Of a stretch of 64,000 nucleotides of DNA, positions 8,077-15,807 are shown one piece after another. Each line of letters opens with the position of its first letter. Position 1 is the stretch's first letter. The DNA lies in NCBI GenBank assembly GCA_934086815.1, contig CAKOIM010000003.1:24925-88924 (forward strand), read 5' to 3'. The DNA comes from an uncultured Bacilli bacterium (lineage in GTDB: Bacteria; Bacillota_I; Bacilli_A; RF39; UBA660). The notes beneath the pieces are model-generated. The model made no database searches. It was not told the origin of the DNA and saw nothing but the letters and a program-made list of their open reading frames with translations. Both the position numbers and the translations under genes were made by a program.

Positions 8077-8447
8077 ATGCCTACTAATTAATCGCCAAAA
8101 ATAAAACAAAAGATATCTTTTATAGATTTAATTATGATAAGATGTTTAAAGCAATATTCATAGGATTTAACGAAAATCGAACTCATTTACTGTGTGAACT
8201 TTTAAAAAATAGATAAAATAATTAAATTTATTCCAGTTGGATTAAATGCCAGACAAAAAATAAAAGAAGCAAAAGATTAGCTCTCCTTGTTGAAGCAGAA
8301 GGAAGAAAAATAAATCTAGAACTTAATTCATCGTACAATGAAAGTACAAAAAAAAGAAATATTAATTTTTATTTTTCTTTTTGAAGTCAAAAAACACTAG
8401 TAAGTGAAGCATATGATATTGTTCCAGAGTTTATCATTAAACTATAA
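8077..8447 (+). pseudogene. Wrecked Rpn-family (PD-(D/E)XK nuclease/transposase-like) gene
   Basis: No intact frame exists, but fragments in shifting frames line up in family order: MPTN then stop (8077), NYDKMFKAIFIGFNENRTHLLCELLKN (8130-8210, written here as two adjoining blocks NYDKMFKAIFIGFNEN and RTHLLCELLKN), IPVGLNARQKIKEAK (8232-8276), RLALLVEAEGRKINLELNSS, STKKRNINFYFSF, then TGA. This is the order DK.FKAIF...ARQK...R.D.L.E...INLE.Q....R...Y seen, from memory, in recombination-promoting nuclease/putative transposase (Rpn, PDDEXK) proteins. At least two frameshifts and several stops are present. It fills most of the gap between truA and the DUF218 gene. Confidence 0.6.
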
Positions 8448-8460
8448 TAGATTCATTAAA

Positions 8461-8495
8461 AAAAATAGCAAACCTATAGTATCTTGCTATTTTTT
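8461..8495. terminator. Bidirectional terminator downstream of truA
   Basis: AAAAATAGCAA (8461-8471) and TTGCTATTTTT (8484-8494) form a perfect 11 bp stem around a 12 nt loop, with A/T runs on both sides. It serves leftward truA transcription and could also end a rightward transcript of the old Rpn gene. Confidence 0.75.
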
Positions 8496-9213
8496 AATAA
8501 ACAATTTTTTTTAAATATAAACCAGATGCCGGAACAACACTTAATTTTTTACAATTACCAGGATTTTCAAGCATTTGTATAATTACTTCATCATTCACTT
8601 TTCCTCGCCCAACATCAATTAAAGCTCCGACTAAATGACGAACCATATACCTAAAAAATCCCACTCCCCAAAAGGTTATCTCTATAATATCGTTTCTTTT
8701 CTTTATTTTTATTTTATATATCGTTGATAAATAACTATCTCTATACCCACTAACAAAATTTTGAAAATCATGAGTTCCTAAAAATAATTTACTCACTTTT
8801 TTCATTTTTTTTATATCTAACGGATATCTTAGTTGATAATAATAACCATCATACTCCTTTTTAAATGCACCATTATTAATTTTATAAACATAACACTTCT
8901 TTTTAACACTATGCCTAGCATGAAAATTACCATTTACTTCTTTAATACTTTTAATAATTATTTCCCCACCAAGCATTTTATTAATTTCTAAAACTTCTTT
9001 TTTTGTAACCTTTTTTATTGCATCGAAATGGGCTGCTTGACATTTAGCATGCACTCCAGCATCAGTTCGCCCACTTCCTTTTATAAGTATTTCTTCGCCT
9101 ATAACCTTACTTATATTTTTTTCTAATGTTCCTTGGACATTTTTTACATCTTTTTGTCTTTGAAATCCATGGAACTTTGTTCCATCATAACTAAACTTAA
9201 TCAAATATCTCAT
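8494..9213 (-). CDS. truA: tRNA pseudouridine(38-40) synthase
   Basis: 239 residues, the usual TruA length. It isomerises U38-U40 in the anticodon arm of many tRNAs. Key motifs: FSYDGTKFHGFQRQ at the N-terminus and GSGRTDAGVHAKCQAAHFDA, whose Asp is the catalytic nucleophile, followed by NFHARHSVKKKCYVYKI and GFFRYMVRHLVGAL. The ATG overlaps the TGA stop of the upstream Ecf-like gene as ATGA, so it is translationally coupled. In Firmicutes truA normally follows ecfA1-ecfA2-ecfT; here only two degenerate ATPase genes remain upstream and ecfT is gone. Confidence 0.96.
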   Translation of the reverse strand: MRYLIKFSYDGTKFHGFQRQKDVKNVQGTLEKNISKVIGEEILIKGSGRTDAGVHAKCQAAHFDAIKKVTKKEVLEINKMLGGEIIIKSIKEVNGNFHARHSVKKKCYVYKINNGAFKKEYDGYYYQLRYPLDIKKMKKVSKLFLGTHDFQNFVSGYRDSYLSTIYKIKIKKRNDIIEITFWGVGFFRYMVRHLVGALIDVGRGKVNDEVIIQMLENPGNCKKLSVVPASGLYLKKIVY

Positions 9214-9758
9214 GATTTAATCCTATAAATAGCTTTTAATAATTCATCTATTTCTTTATACTCATTTATTTTAACCCCATTTTCTAATGTTTTTTGGGTA
9301 AACTCTACTATTTTAGGTAGCTGTATCCAATTAACTAAATCATTATCATAAAGACTTTTAAAATTCAATACTTCCTCGTTGTTGAAAACATATATGTTAT
9401 CAACCAAATTTATAAATAATTCGCCATTTTTATCAATCAATATTATTTTTCGGTCATACTTTACTACTTTTTTAAACAAACCTTTAAAAAACTCAATGTC
9501 CTTTTTAGTTAATCCCCGACTAAAGTTATTTAAAACAATAATTTTTTCTTGTAATTTACTCGCTAAGATTATTTTATTTTTATCTCTAAAACTTAAATCT
9601 TCAAAATTTTTATCTAACATTTCTTCCGTTAACCCGACCATTTTTAAAGCTTGTTCTGGCTTCTTTAAAACAATATCTTTTACTAATCCATTGTAACTTT
9701 CCTTAATATCATAGTTAATAACCCCGATTATATTTCCATTTAAACTACTTAATTCCAT
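9210..9758 (-). CDS. Degenerate EcfA2-like pseudo-ATPase
   Basis: 182 residues, open and coupled to truA by ATGA. The order of segments matches an ECF-transporter ATPase from the helical domain onward: LKKPEQALKMVGLTEEMLDKNFEDLSF, with LSFRD where LSGGQ should be; IIVLNNFSRGLTKKDIEFF, where Walker B DEPTAGLD should be; RKIILIDKNGELFINLVDNIYVF in place of the H-loop; and a C-terminal PKIVEFTQ...INEYKEIDELLKAIYR typical of EcfA2. There is no Walker A and the N-terminus is shrunken, so it cannot be an active ATPase. Position upstream of truA matches ecfA2. The frame is intact, so it may be under selection for a non-catalytic job or be recently silenced. The family call is by motif order and context. 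Confidence 0.6.
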   Translation of the reverse strand: MELSSLNGNIIGVINYDIKESYNGLVKDIVLKKPEQALKMVGLTEEMLDKNFEDLSFRDKNKIILASKLQEKIIVLNNFSRGLTKKDIEFFKGLFKKVVKYDRKIILIDKNGELFINLVDNIYVFNNEEVLNFKSLYDNDLVNWIQLPKIVEFTQKTLENGVKINEYKEIDELLKAIYRIKS

Positions 9759-10222
9759 AAGATATCCACCAATTCCTTCATATCATAATAAGTTTTATTA
9801 AGTACATCATAATAATTTAATTTTTTAGAAAGTTCAACTACAAATGGGATACCATATCCAAGTTCTTGAAGCTTTTTTTCGTTTTTTAAAACTTCATCAA
9901 TAAATCCTTCCATAACTAAGTTATCATTATCATAAACATAAACATAATCTGAATACAAAACATCTTCAATATTACTTGTAATATTTATAAATCCTATTTT
10001 TTGTAAATTTAATAAAGCAAATATTTGTTTCTTTTCTTGTTCCAGTAAATTATACCAAGCTTCATTAAAAACTACTTGTCTACTTGGAAACATCTCTAAA
10101 CGTTCTTTTAATTTTTCAAATACCCCTTCATCAATAATCATATAAGTAGCAAACTTTTTTAAAAAATTTGCATCACAATTATTAACTAATACAGTATAAT
10201 TAAATTCTTGTTTAAACGTCAT
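9749..10222 (-). CDS. Degenerate EcfA1-like pseudo-ATPase
   Basis: 157 residues, overlapping nrdG upstream and the EcfA2-like gene downstream by about 10 nt each. The pattern fits the second half of EcfA1: VVFNEAWYNLLEQEKKQIFALLNL in place of the Walker B/D-loop (DEATSMLD), INITSNIEDVLYSDYVYVYDNDNLVMEGFIDEVL (the H-loop His is replaced by Ser; strand and MEG as in MxxGxIVxxG), then LQELGYGIPFVVELSKKL and MKELVDIL, as in EcfA1 C-termini (LGL..P...EL...L). No Walker A or LSGGQ is present. Together with the next gene it forms a pair in the ecfA1-ecfA2 position before truA. Function unknown; certainly not a canonical ATPase. Confidence 0.55.
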   Translation of the reverse strand: MTFKQEFNYTVLVNNCDANFLKKFATYMIIDEGVFEKLKERLEMFPSRQVVFNEAWYNLLEQEKKQIFALLNLQKIGFINITSNIEDVLYSDYVYVYDNDNLVMEGFIDEVLKNEKKLQELGYGIPFVVELSKKLNYYDVLNKTYYDMKELVDILWN

Positions 10223-10709
10223 ATAACACCACTTTACCTTCTTTTAAACTTTTTGCAACATCAATTAATCTTTGATTTGTACTACCTCGAAATTTACAAT
10301 CTAAACTTTTGTTAGCAATTTCAAATTTACCATCTACTAAAACATCAATGTTTTCTAAAAGTTTCCTTCTTTCTTTCGTACCACTTATTAAAGCTTCATA
10401 CAAAAAACCTGTGTATGCCCATACATTTAAGCCAATACTATGTGCAAACTTAGCTATTTCTAAAGCTGCTTCTGGTTGAAAAAATGGATCCCCTCCAGAT
10501 AAAGTAATACCATTTTGATATTTCAAACTAGCAATTTCTTTTATTATGTCTTCCGAAGTAGATTCATAACCACCATTTAAATCATGAGTTTCTGGATTAT
10601 GACAAAATGGACAATTATGTAAACAACCTTGAAACCATATAACTGTTCTAATTCCTGCCCCATCAACAATACTATCTGGTTGAATTTTTCCTGCTAATCT
10701 AACTTTCAC
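10212..10709 (-). CDS. nrdG: Anaerobic ribonucleotide reductase activating protein (radical SAM)
   Basis: 165 residues. NrdG uses a [4Fe-4S] cluster and SAM to generate the glycyl radical on NrdD for anaerobic dNTP synthesis. The radical-SAM motif is CLHNCPFC (CxxxCxxC, residues ~29-36), followed by HNPETHD and GITLSGGDPFFQPE (the GGE-type motif, here GGD), and VWAYTGF and LVDGKFE as in NrdG. nrdD itself is not in the window. The start overlaps the whiA stop and its end overlaps the EcfA1-like gene, indicating a tightly packed leftward operon. An anaerobic lifestyle is implied. Confidence 0.88.
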   Translation of the reverse strand: MKVRLAGKIQPDSIVDGAGIRTVIWFQGCLHNCPFCHNPETHDLNGGYESTSEDIIKEIASLKYQNGITLSGGDPFFQPEAALEIAKFAHSIGLNVWAYTGFLYEALISGTKERRKLLENIDVLVDGKFEIANKSLDCKFRGSTNQRLIDVAKSLKEGKVVLYDV

Positions 10710-11628
10710 TTTTACTCCTGCTTTCTTGATATTTTTTTACTAAATTACTTATTTTAATAAAATGATGATTTACCCCAGATTTTCCAATTTTATATCCTTC
10801 TTCTAACGAAATTATTTCAGCAAGTTCATTCATGCTCACTTCCGGATACTTAATACGACTATTAGCAACTATTTGCGTTTTTTCATCTAATAAACTAAAT
10901 ATATCTTTTTCTTTTAAATATTTAATGTTATTTATTTGTATTTGCCCACTTTTAAAACTTTTTTCTTGGTTAGCAATCTCACAATTATTAAGTCTATTAA
11001 CCATATTTTTATGATCTTTATAAATTCTTATATCTTCAAAATAAAACAAAGAATTAATTGCTTTAAACCGTTTTATTAAATCACTAATACACTCACTAGA
11101 CTTAATATAAACAATATACTTATAACCACGTTTTATTAATTTAGCTTTTAAATTATATTCATTCAATAAATTTAAAACTTGTTTTGCTAAAATTTCCTTT
11201 GAAAAAATATATTCTAAGTGATATCCACTAGTACTAGGATTAGATATATTTCCCACTGCTAAAAAAGCACCTTGTAAAAAAGCATTTTTTTCTTCTTCTG
11301 TTACAAATTTTTCCAACTTTACTTTATTATCTAATTTAATACTTTCTTTTATAAACTTTATTTTTTCTTTAACAGTCAATATATATATTTGCTTAACTTT
11401 AAATCTCTTTTGAATTCTTATTATAACACTAACATTTACATTATATATCTCCTTTAGTTCCTTGTATATTCTTCTTGCAATACTTGCATTTTCTAGTGTT
11501 ATACTAATTTCATTTTTATTAAACTTAGCAACAGAATTTAAAAAACCTTCTAATTCACACCTTGCTTCAATAATATTAAAATCATTTTTAGCTATTTCTT
11601 CTTTTAAACTTATTGTAAAAGTAATCAT
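10699..11628 (-). CDS. whiA: DNA-binding protein WhiA
   Basis: 309 residues. WhiA combines an N-terminal homing-endonuclease-like (LAGLIDADG) fold without nuclease residues and a C-terminal helix-turn-helix; in Firmicutes it affects chromosome segregation and cell division. Visible: FTISLKEEIAKNDF at the start, EKNAFLQGAFLAVGNISNPSTSGYHLEYIF in the middle (the LAGLIDADG-like helix), and C-terminal YPEVSMNELAEIISLEEGYKIGKSGVNHHFIKI (the HTH, usually LRELG....P.ISKSGVNHRLRK). It overlaps glmR by 4 nt, the conserved glmR-whiA pair; rapZ, usually upstream, is missing here. Confidence 0.93.
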   Translation of the reverse strand: MITFTISLKEEIAKNDFNIIEARCELEGFLNSVAKFNKNEISITLENASIARRIYKELKEIYNVNVSVIIRIQKRFKVKQIYILTVKEKIKFIKESIKLDNKVKLEKFVTEEEKNAFLQGAFLAVGNISNPSTSGYHLEYIFSKEILAKQVLNLLNEYNLKAKLIKRGYKYIVYIKSSECISDLIKRFKAINSLFYFEDIRIYKDHKNMVNRLNNCEIANQEKSFKSGQIQINNIKYLKEKDIFSLLDEKTQIVANSRIKYPEVSMNELAEIISLEEGYKIGKSGVNHHFIKISNLVKKYQESRSKSES

Positions 11629-12581
11629 TTCTTACCTTCCATAAGATATGAAAATATTAAGTATCCTGTTTTTAATGAATCATGACGATAACATCCATTT
11701 TCAATGGTAAATAATTTATCTTGTATTACATAAACATCTTTTAATTCTCGAGTATCTAATATTACCGGATCTTTTTGTTCCTTATTAGCATACTTTTTAG
11801 ATAATTTACTATCTATTAAAGCATTATTAGCCATAACTATATTTATTTTACCTTTACCTAAATATTTTTCTAAATAATCGATATGGTCCTTTACTGAAAA
11901 ATCATCAGTTTCCCCTGGTTGGGTAAATAAATTACAAATATACATTTTATCAGCTTTAGATTTATTTATTACATCTACTAACTTTTTATTAATTAAATGA
12001 GGAACAATACTAGTAAGTAAACTACCAGATGAAAAAATTATTAAGTCAGCTTCATTTACTGCTTTAATAACTTTAGGATTAACATTAATTTCTTTGTCAT
12101 ATCTCACTTCTTTAATTTTACTTGCACATTTAGTTAATTGTTCTTCTCCTTTAATTACCTTTCCTGCTTCGGTTATACCTACTAAATTAACATTATCTTC
12201 TGTTAAAGGTAATACTTTTCCCTTTACATCTAATAAAGTTTCCATAACAGGCATAGCCTTTGTAAAACTTCCCTTTAAATCAAGTAAAGCCATTAATATC
12301 AAGTTTTTAACTGAGTGAACTCCTAAAGACTTAGACTTAGAAAAACGATAATTCATTAAGTTAATAACATCATCCCCTGCACTAGACATACTAAGCATAA
12401 CCTTAGTTATATCACCAACCGCAGGTATATCTAATTCTTTTCTTAAAAGCCCCGTACTTCCCCCATTATCTGCAACAGTTACAACCGCAGATATTTCCAC
12501 GGGAAATAATTTTATTCCTTTTAATAACTGAGAAAGACCACTTCCTCCGCCAAAAATAACTATTTTTTTCATATCCATCAC
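11625..12581 (-). CDS. glmR: GlmR/YvcK gluconeogenesis and cell-wall precursor regulator
   Basis: 318 residues. YvcK/GlmR belongs to the CofD-like family; in Bacillus it binds UDP-GlcNAc and stimulates GlmS, linking carbon flow to wall synthesis. Key motifs: KKIVIFGGGSGLSQLLKGIK (nucleotide/UDP-sugar loop), VVTVADNGGSTGLLRKE, PAVGDITKVMLSMS and VHSVKNLILMALLD. The start is ambiguous: GTG 12581, ATG 12578 and ATG 12572 are all in frame with weak ribosome binding sites. It is followed directly by whiA (4 nt overlap), as in most Firmicutes. Confidence 0.92.
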   Translation of the reverse strand: MMDMKKIVIFGGGSGLSQLLKGIKLFPVEISAVVTVADNGGSTGLLRKELDIPAVGDITKVMLSMSSAGDDVINLMNYRFSKSKSLGVHSVKNLILMALLDLKGSFTKAMPVMETLLDVKGKVLPLTEDNVNLVGITEAGKVIKGEEQLTKCASKIKEVRYDKEINVNPKVIKAVNEADLIIFSSGSLLTSIVPHLINKKLVDVINKSKADKMYICNLFTQPGETDDFSVKDHIDYLEKYLGKGKINIVMANNALIDSKLSKKYANKEQKDPVILDTRELKDVYVIQDKLFTIENGCYRHDSLKTGYLIFSYLMEGKK

Positions 12582-12613
12582 AAATTAAGTTTAACACAAT
12601 TATATTTAAATTT

Positions 12614-13489
12614 CTATATAAATGGTAAGTTTCGTCTTTTTACACCGTTATTTACTTCATAACAAGTATCAATTACAATAAAAGCATTCGGATCTATTTC
12701 TAATATTCTTTGTTTCAATAAATAATAATCATTGTTTGCAACTACACACATAATCATATAATCATGAATTAAACTAAAACCACCCTTACTAGGTATACAA
12801 GTAAGTCCTGTATTAAAATCTTGCATAATTATTTTCATAACTTCTTTTCTTTTTTTCGTTGTAATATAAAATAACTTACTTGTTTCTATCCCAAACATTA
12901 TCTTATCAACAAAATAAGTCGAACCAATAAGTATTATAAATGAATAAATACCTTTATTTAAGCCAAATACTATAATACCCATTAATATTATAAAAGCATT
13001 AGTATATAACATAGATTTAGATTCACTTATTTTCATGTATTTATTTATAATTTGCATAATAATATCTGTTCCACCCGTAGTAAATCCACTACGATATATT
13101 AAACCCGAACCAACACCAAATAATATGGTAGCAAGTAATATTTGTATTAAAAAATCATCAAATACTAAATACTTCATTAAATAATTAGAAATTGGCATTG
13201 TTACAGTTATCATAAAGGGATAAAGTATAGAACCTAAAATATTTCTTTTAGTTTTATTTAAATCTAGTAAGAAAAAACCAATAAAGAGAACTAATATATT
13301 AGCAACATATATAAATACATTAGCATTAATATTAAAAATTTTATGAAAAACAATAGCAAGTCCACTAAAACCTGATACCACTAAATTATTTGGTGTTAAA
13401 AACAAATTAAAGCACATAGCATATATAAATATACCCAATACTAAAGTTAAACCGTTAATAATAATTTCTTTATAATTTTCATTTTTCAT
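12614..13489 (-). CDS. YitT-family membrane protein (YitT_membrane + DUF2179)
   Basis: About 291 residues from ATG 13489 (GGTGAG just upstream; ORF could extend to 13504). Five to six hydrophobic helices cover residues ~10-190 (e.g. GLTLVLGIFIYAMCFNLFL, ILFGVGSGLIYRSGFTTGGTDII). The soluble C-terminal DUF2179 domain shows FYITTKKRKEVMKIIMQDFNTGLT, MIMCVVANNDYYLLKQRILEIDPNAFIVI. This is the standard architecture of YitT/YqfU/YpjC proteins. The transported or sensed substance is not known for the family. It is a single gene, divergent from gerQ. Confidence 0.88.
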   Translation of the reverse strand: MKNENYKEIIINGLTLVLGIFIYAMCFNLFLTPNNLVVSGFSGLAIVFHKIFNINANVFIYVANILVLFIGFFLLDLNKTKRNILGSILYPFMITVTMPISNYLMKYLVFDDFLIQILLATILFGVGSGLIYRSGFTTGGTDIIMQIINKYMKISESKSMLYTNAFIILMGIIVFGLNKGIYSFIILIGSTYFVDKIMFGIETSKLFYITTKKRKEVMKIIMQDFNTGLTCIPSKGGFSLIHDYMIMCVVANNDYYLLKQRILEIDPNAFIVIDTCYEVNNGVKRRNLPFI

Positions 13490-13569
13490 ATACTCACCTA
13501 TCATAATAATTATAAAACATTAACATATTTTTAGCAATGCTTACATAAATTAAAGAGAGGTGAATTTTA

Positions 13570-13926
13570 ATGAATGGTAATTATTACCAAAATCCTACAT
13601 TTCCAAATCAAGGTTTTCAAACCCCACCTGGAAATGTGTCTGTAACTGAAGTGAGTAATAACATACCCCAAGAACAAAGTTATATAGAAAACATTTTAAG
13701 ACTTAATAAGGGTAGAAAAGCTAAAGCTTATGTATCTTACCCAGATAGTAGTGCTTGGCAAAATAAAGTATATGAAGGTATTATTGAAGAAGCTGGTAAG
13801 GACCATCTAATAATAAGGGATAACACCAATAACCTTTGGTACTTAATAAGAATTATTTATTTAAACTATGTTGAATTTATGGAACCAATAATATACTCGC
13901 ATAGTTATTCGGAAAAAACATACTAA
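13570..13926 (+). CDS. gerQ: Spore coat protein GerQ homologue
   Basis: 118 residues. GerQ is a spore coat protein crosslinked by transglutaminase and needed to localise the cortex-lytic enzyme CwlJ. After a Gln/Pro/Asn-rich N-terminus comes the family core: EQSYIENILRLNKGRKAKAYVSY, VYEGIIEEAGKDHLIIRDN, LWYLIRIIYLNYVEFMEPI, which I recognise from GerQ/YwdL. AGAGAGGTG lies about 8 nt before the ATG. It is monocistronic and ends at a strong terminator. Its presence is one of the clearer signs that the organism, or its recent ancestor, makes endospores; cwlJ is not in this window. Confidence 0.82.
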   Translation: MNGNYYQNPTFPNQGFQTPPGNVSVTEVSNNIPQEQSYIENILRLNKGRKAKAYVSYPDSSAWQNKVYEGIIEEAGKDHLIIRDNTNNLWYLIRIIYLNYVEFMEPIIYSHSYSEKTY

Positions 13927-13928
13927 TT

Positions 13929-13972
13929 AAAAAGAAGATAAAACATTTATTCTTAGCTTTATCTTCTTTTTG
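13929..13972 (+). terminator. Terminator after gerQ
   Basis: AAAGAAGATAAA and TTTATCTTCTTTTT form an 11-12 bp stem around a ~15 nt loop, ending in a T-run. It also faces the MBL gene that ends leftward at 14014. Confidence 0.8.
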
Positions 13973-14013
13973 CGTTTTACATTTTAAAACAGTAATATCT
14001 ATTTCTAGCACAA

Positions 14014-14511
14014 TTAAAAGTAATATTCAAACCTTTTAACTTCATTACCTAAAATAGTTTTACTTCCATGTCCAGGATAAACAACTGTATCTTTTGGATA
14101 TTTACTTATTAACTCTAAACTATCTTGCATAGCAATCTCACTACCTGTTGGTAAATCCATTCTGCCAATAGTTCCATAAAAAATAAAATCTCCACTGAAT
14201 AAAACTTTTTCTTTTTCAAAATAAAAGCTTACACTATCACTAGTATGCCCAGGAGTCTTAATAACTTCATAATCAAAGTATGACGTTTTTACATTTTCTT
14301 CTAAATTAAAATGTTTTTTTAATTCTTCTAATGCTCCGACATGATCAAAATGATAATGAGTAACTAATATTTCCTTAATATTTTTATTACTACATGCTTT
14401 AATTATTTCTTGAGCTTCATCCCCTGGATCAACAATAAAACTATAGTCTCCAATGGTACAAATATAACAATTTTCTTGTAATGAACCCACTACTAACGTT
14501 TCAATTTTCAC
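14014..14511 (-). CDS. MBL-fold metallo-hydrolase (glyoxalase II/YqgX-like)
   Basis: About 165 residues from GTG 14511, which has AGGTG 5 nt upstream; the longer frame to 14556 lacks a ribosome binding site and overlaps a terminator. Zinc-binding motifs of the beta-lactamase fold are present: THYHFDHVGAL (HxHxDH), KTPGHTSDS (third His), FSGDFIFYGTIGRMDLPTGS (Asp) and VYPGHGSKT (last His). GRMDLPTG is typical of the YqgX/hydroxyacylglutathione-hydrolase-like cytosolic group. Substrate (glyoxalase-type thioester or other) cannot be told from sequence. Confidence 0.85.
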   Translation of the reverse strand: MKIETLVVGSLQENCYICTIGDYSFIVDPGDEAQEIIKACSNKNIKEILVTHYHFDHVGALEELKKHFNLEENVKTSYFDYEVIKTPGHTSDSVSFYFEKEKVLFSGDFIFYGTIGRMDLPTGSEIAMQDSLELISKYPKDTVVYPGHGSKTILGNEVKRFEYYF

Positions 14512-14540
14512 TTTATCACCTGAAATAATATTATCATAAC

Positions 14541-14578
14541 AAAAAAAAGACTTCAATAAACACTTGAAATCTTTATTT
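14541..14578 (-). terminator. Terminator of the ftsE-ftsX-M23 operon
   Basis: Minus strand: AAAGATTTCAA and TTGAAGTCTTT pair around GTGTTTA, followed by TTTTTT. It lies just after the M23 hydrolase stop and before the MBL gene's GTG. Confidence 0.75.
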
Positions 14579-14589
14579 TATTTTACAAA

Positions 14590-15807
14590 TTAAAACCATT
14601 GAGTTCTAGCATAAAATGAAGCCCCTTTTCCAGGAAATCCTGGCGGATTCATTAAGTTTGTATAAAAGTGCGACCAACTAGTCCAGTTACTTTTAGAAAC
14701 ACTATAGTGTAAATGCGCACCAAATGTACACCTATCATAACCTCCATACTTTACAGATGTTGATTTTCCACCTGAAGAACCAATTACTGTTTGATTAGTG
14801 ACAGTTTGATTCATACTTACATTTATAGATAACAAATGTGCATAAAGCATTGTATAAGTAACTCCATTTACTTTTGATTCAATATAAACTTGATTTCCAC
14901 CACAACTAGCCCCTCTAATAATATAAACTACTTTTCCATTAGTAGATGAATAGACCGTAGTTTTTTCAGGTATACTTATGTCTATTCCGCTATGATTACT
15001 AGATTTACCATTTAATGTTCTCCAACCATATAAGCTACTTATAGTTCCTTTAACAACTGGTTTTAACCAAGTGCTATTATATGAATATGAAGCACAATCA
15101 GTAAACTTTTGATTTTCTTTACAGCCCATAGCTACATAATTTTTAATATTAGTTTCAACTATCTTAATTTCTTCATTGATGTCCATCGAAATATCTTCTA
15201 ACTCTAATAAACTTGAATCTAAATTTTCTATTTGTTTTTCATAACTTGCAATATTGTTATTAAGTTGAACTTCATAATTTTTTAAATCTACTTGTTTTTG
15301 TTCATTAGTTTTAATAAGTTCTTCCATCTCTGTTAATTTATTTTTATTATACTGAGATATTTGTTTTACAGCATCTACTCGCATAATTAATTCTGTCATT
15401 GAAGAAGAATCAGTTACAAATTCAAGATATGAATTATCCCCTAATAAAAGTTGATAATTTTCCATTAATTCATTAGTTTGTGCATTCAGTTCTTCTATCT
15501 TTTTATTAGTTTCTTCAATTGATGCCTTTGCTTCAATTATTTTATTTTCTGAATTAACTATTTCTTGGTTAGCATTTTTTATATCATTGTTTTTTTGTCT
15601 TTTTTGTGCCTCAGTATAAGCTTTTTGACTTTGCGTCTTTTGTTTTTTTGCTTGCAATTCTTTTAACTCTTGCCTTAATTCTGCCAAAGTCGTAGCTTCG
15701 CTTTTCGCAGATACATCACTAGTTTTAAAAACAAAACATGAAACAAACAATAATATAGCTAACATATACCTAATAAAATATTCACTTAACTTATTTATAT
15801 TCATCAT
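14590..15807 (-). CDS. EnvC-like/M23 peptidoglycan hydrolase, FtsEX partner
   Basis: 405 residues. Secreted murein endopeptidase or activator working with FtsEX. Hydrophobic signal segment at ~12-30 (YMLAILLFVSCFVFKTSDVSA), long coiled-coil at ~38-215 (LRQELKELQAKKQKTQSQ...), then an M23/LytM domain at ~255-385 with HSGIDIS (HxxxD) and FGAHLHYSV (HxH), so the zinc site appears intact. The coiled-coil plus LytM layout is that of EnvC and of Firmicute FtsEX partners such as CwlO/PcsB, though those carry NlpC/P60 or CHAP domains. Start is ATG 15807 or the next Met; it overlaps the ftsX stop. Confidence 0.85.
   Translation of the reverse strand: MMNINKLSEYFIRYMLAILLFVSCFVFKTSDVSAKSEATTLAELRQELKELQAKKQKTQSQKAYTEAQKRQKNNDIKNANQEIVNSENKIIEAKASIEETNKKIEELNAQTNELMENYQLLLGDNSYLEFVTDSSSMTELIMRVDAVKQISQYNKNKLTEMEELIKTNEQKQVDLKNYEVQLNNNIASYEKQIENLDSSLLELEDISMDINEEIKIVETNIKNYVAMGCKENQKFTDCASYSYNSTWLKPVVKGTISSLYGWRTLNGKSSNHSGIDISIPEKTTVYSSTNGKVVYIIRGASCGGNQVYIESKVNGVTYTMLYAHLLSINVSMNQTVTNQTVIGSSGGKSTSVKYGGYDRCTFGAHLHYSVSKSNWTSWSHFYTNLMNPPGFPGKGASFYARTQWF

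Noticed and set aside
9379..9696. Plus-strand open frame of 105 codons opposite the EcfA2-like gene
   Set aside because: No ribosome binding site or motif; low-complexity Ser/Leu/Phe/Asn composition typical of antisense frames in this AT-rich DNA. The minus-strand frame matches EcfA2 segment order and is coupled to truA.
13525..13552. ATATT-N14-CATAAATTA as a sigma-E/K promoter for gerQ
   Set aside because: It resembles the mother-cell consensus, but the predicted transcription start would fall inside the gerQ ribosome binding site, so I do not annotate it; 5'-end mapping would settle it.
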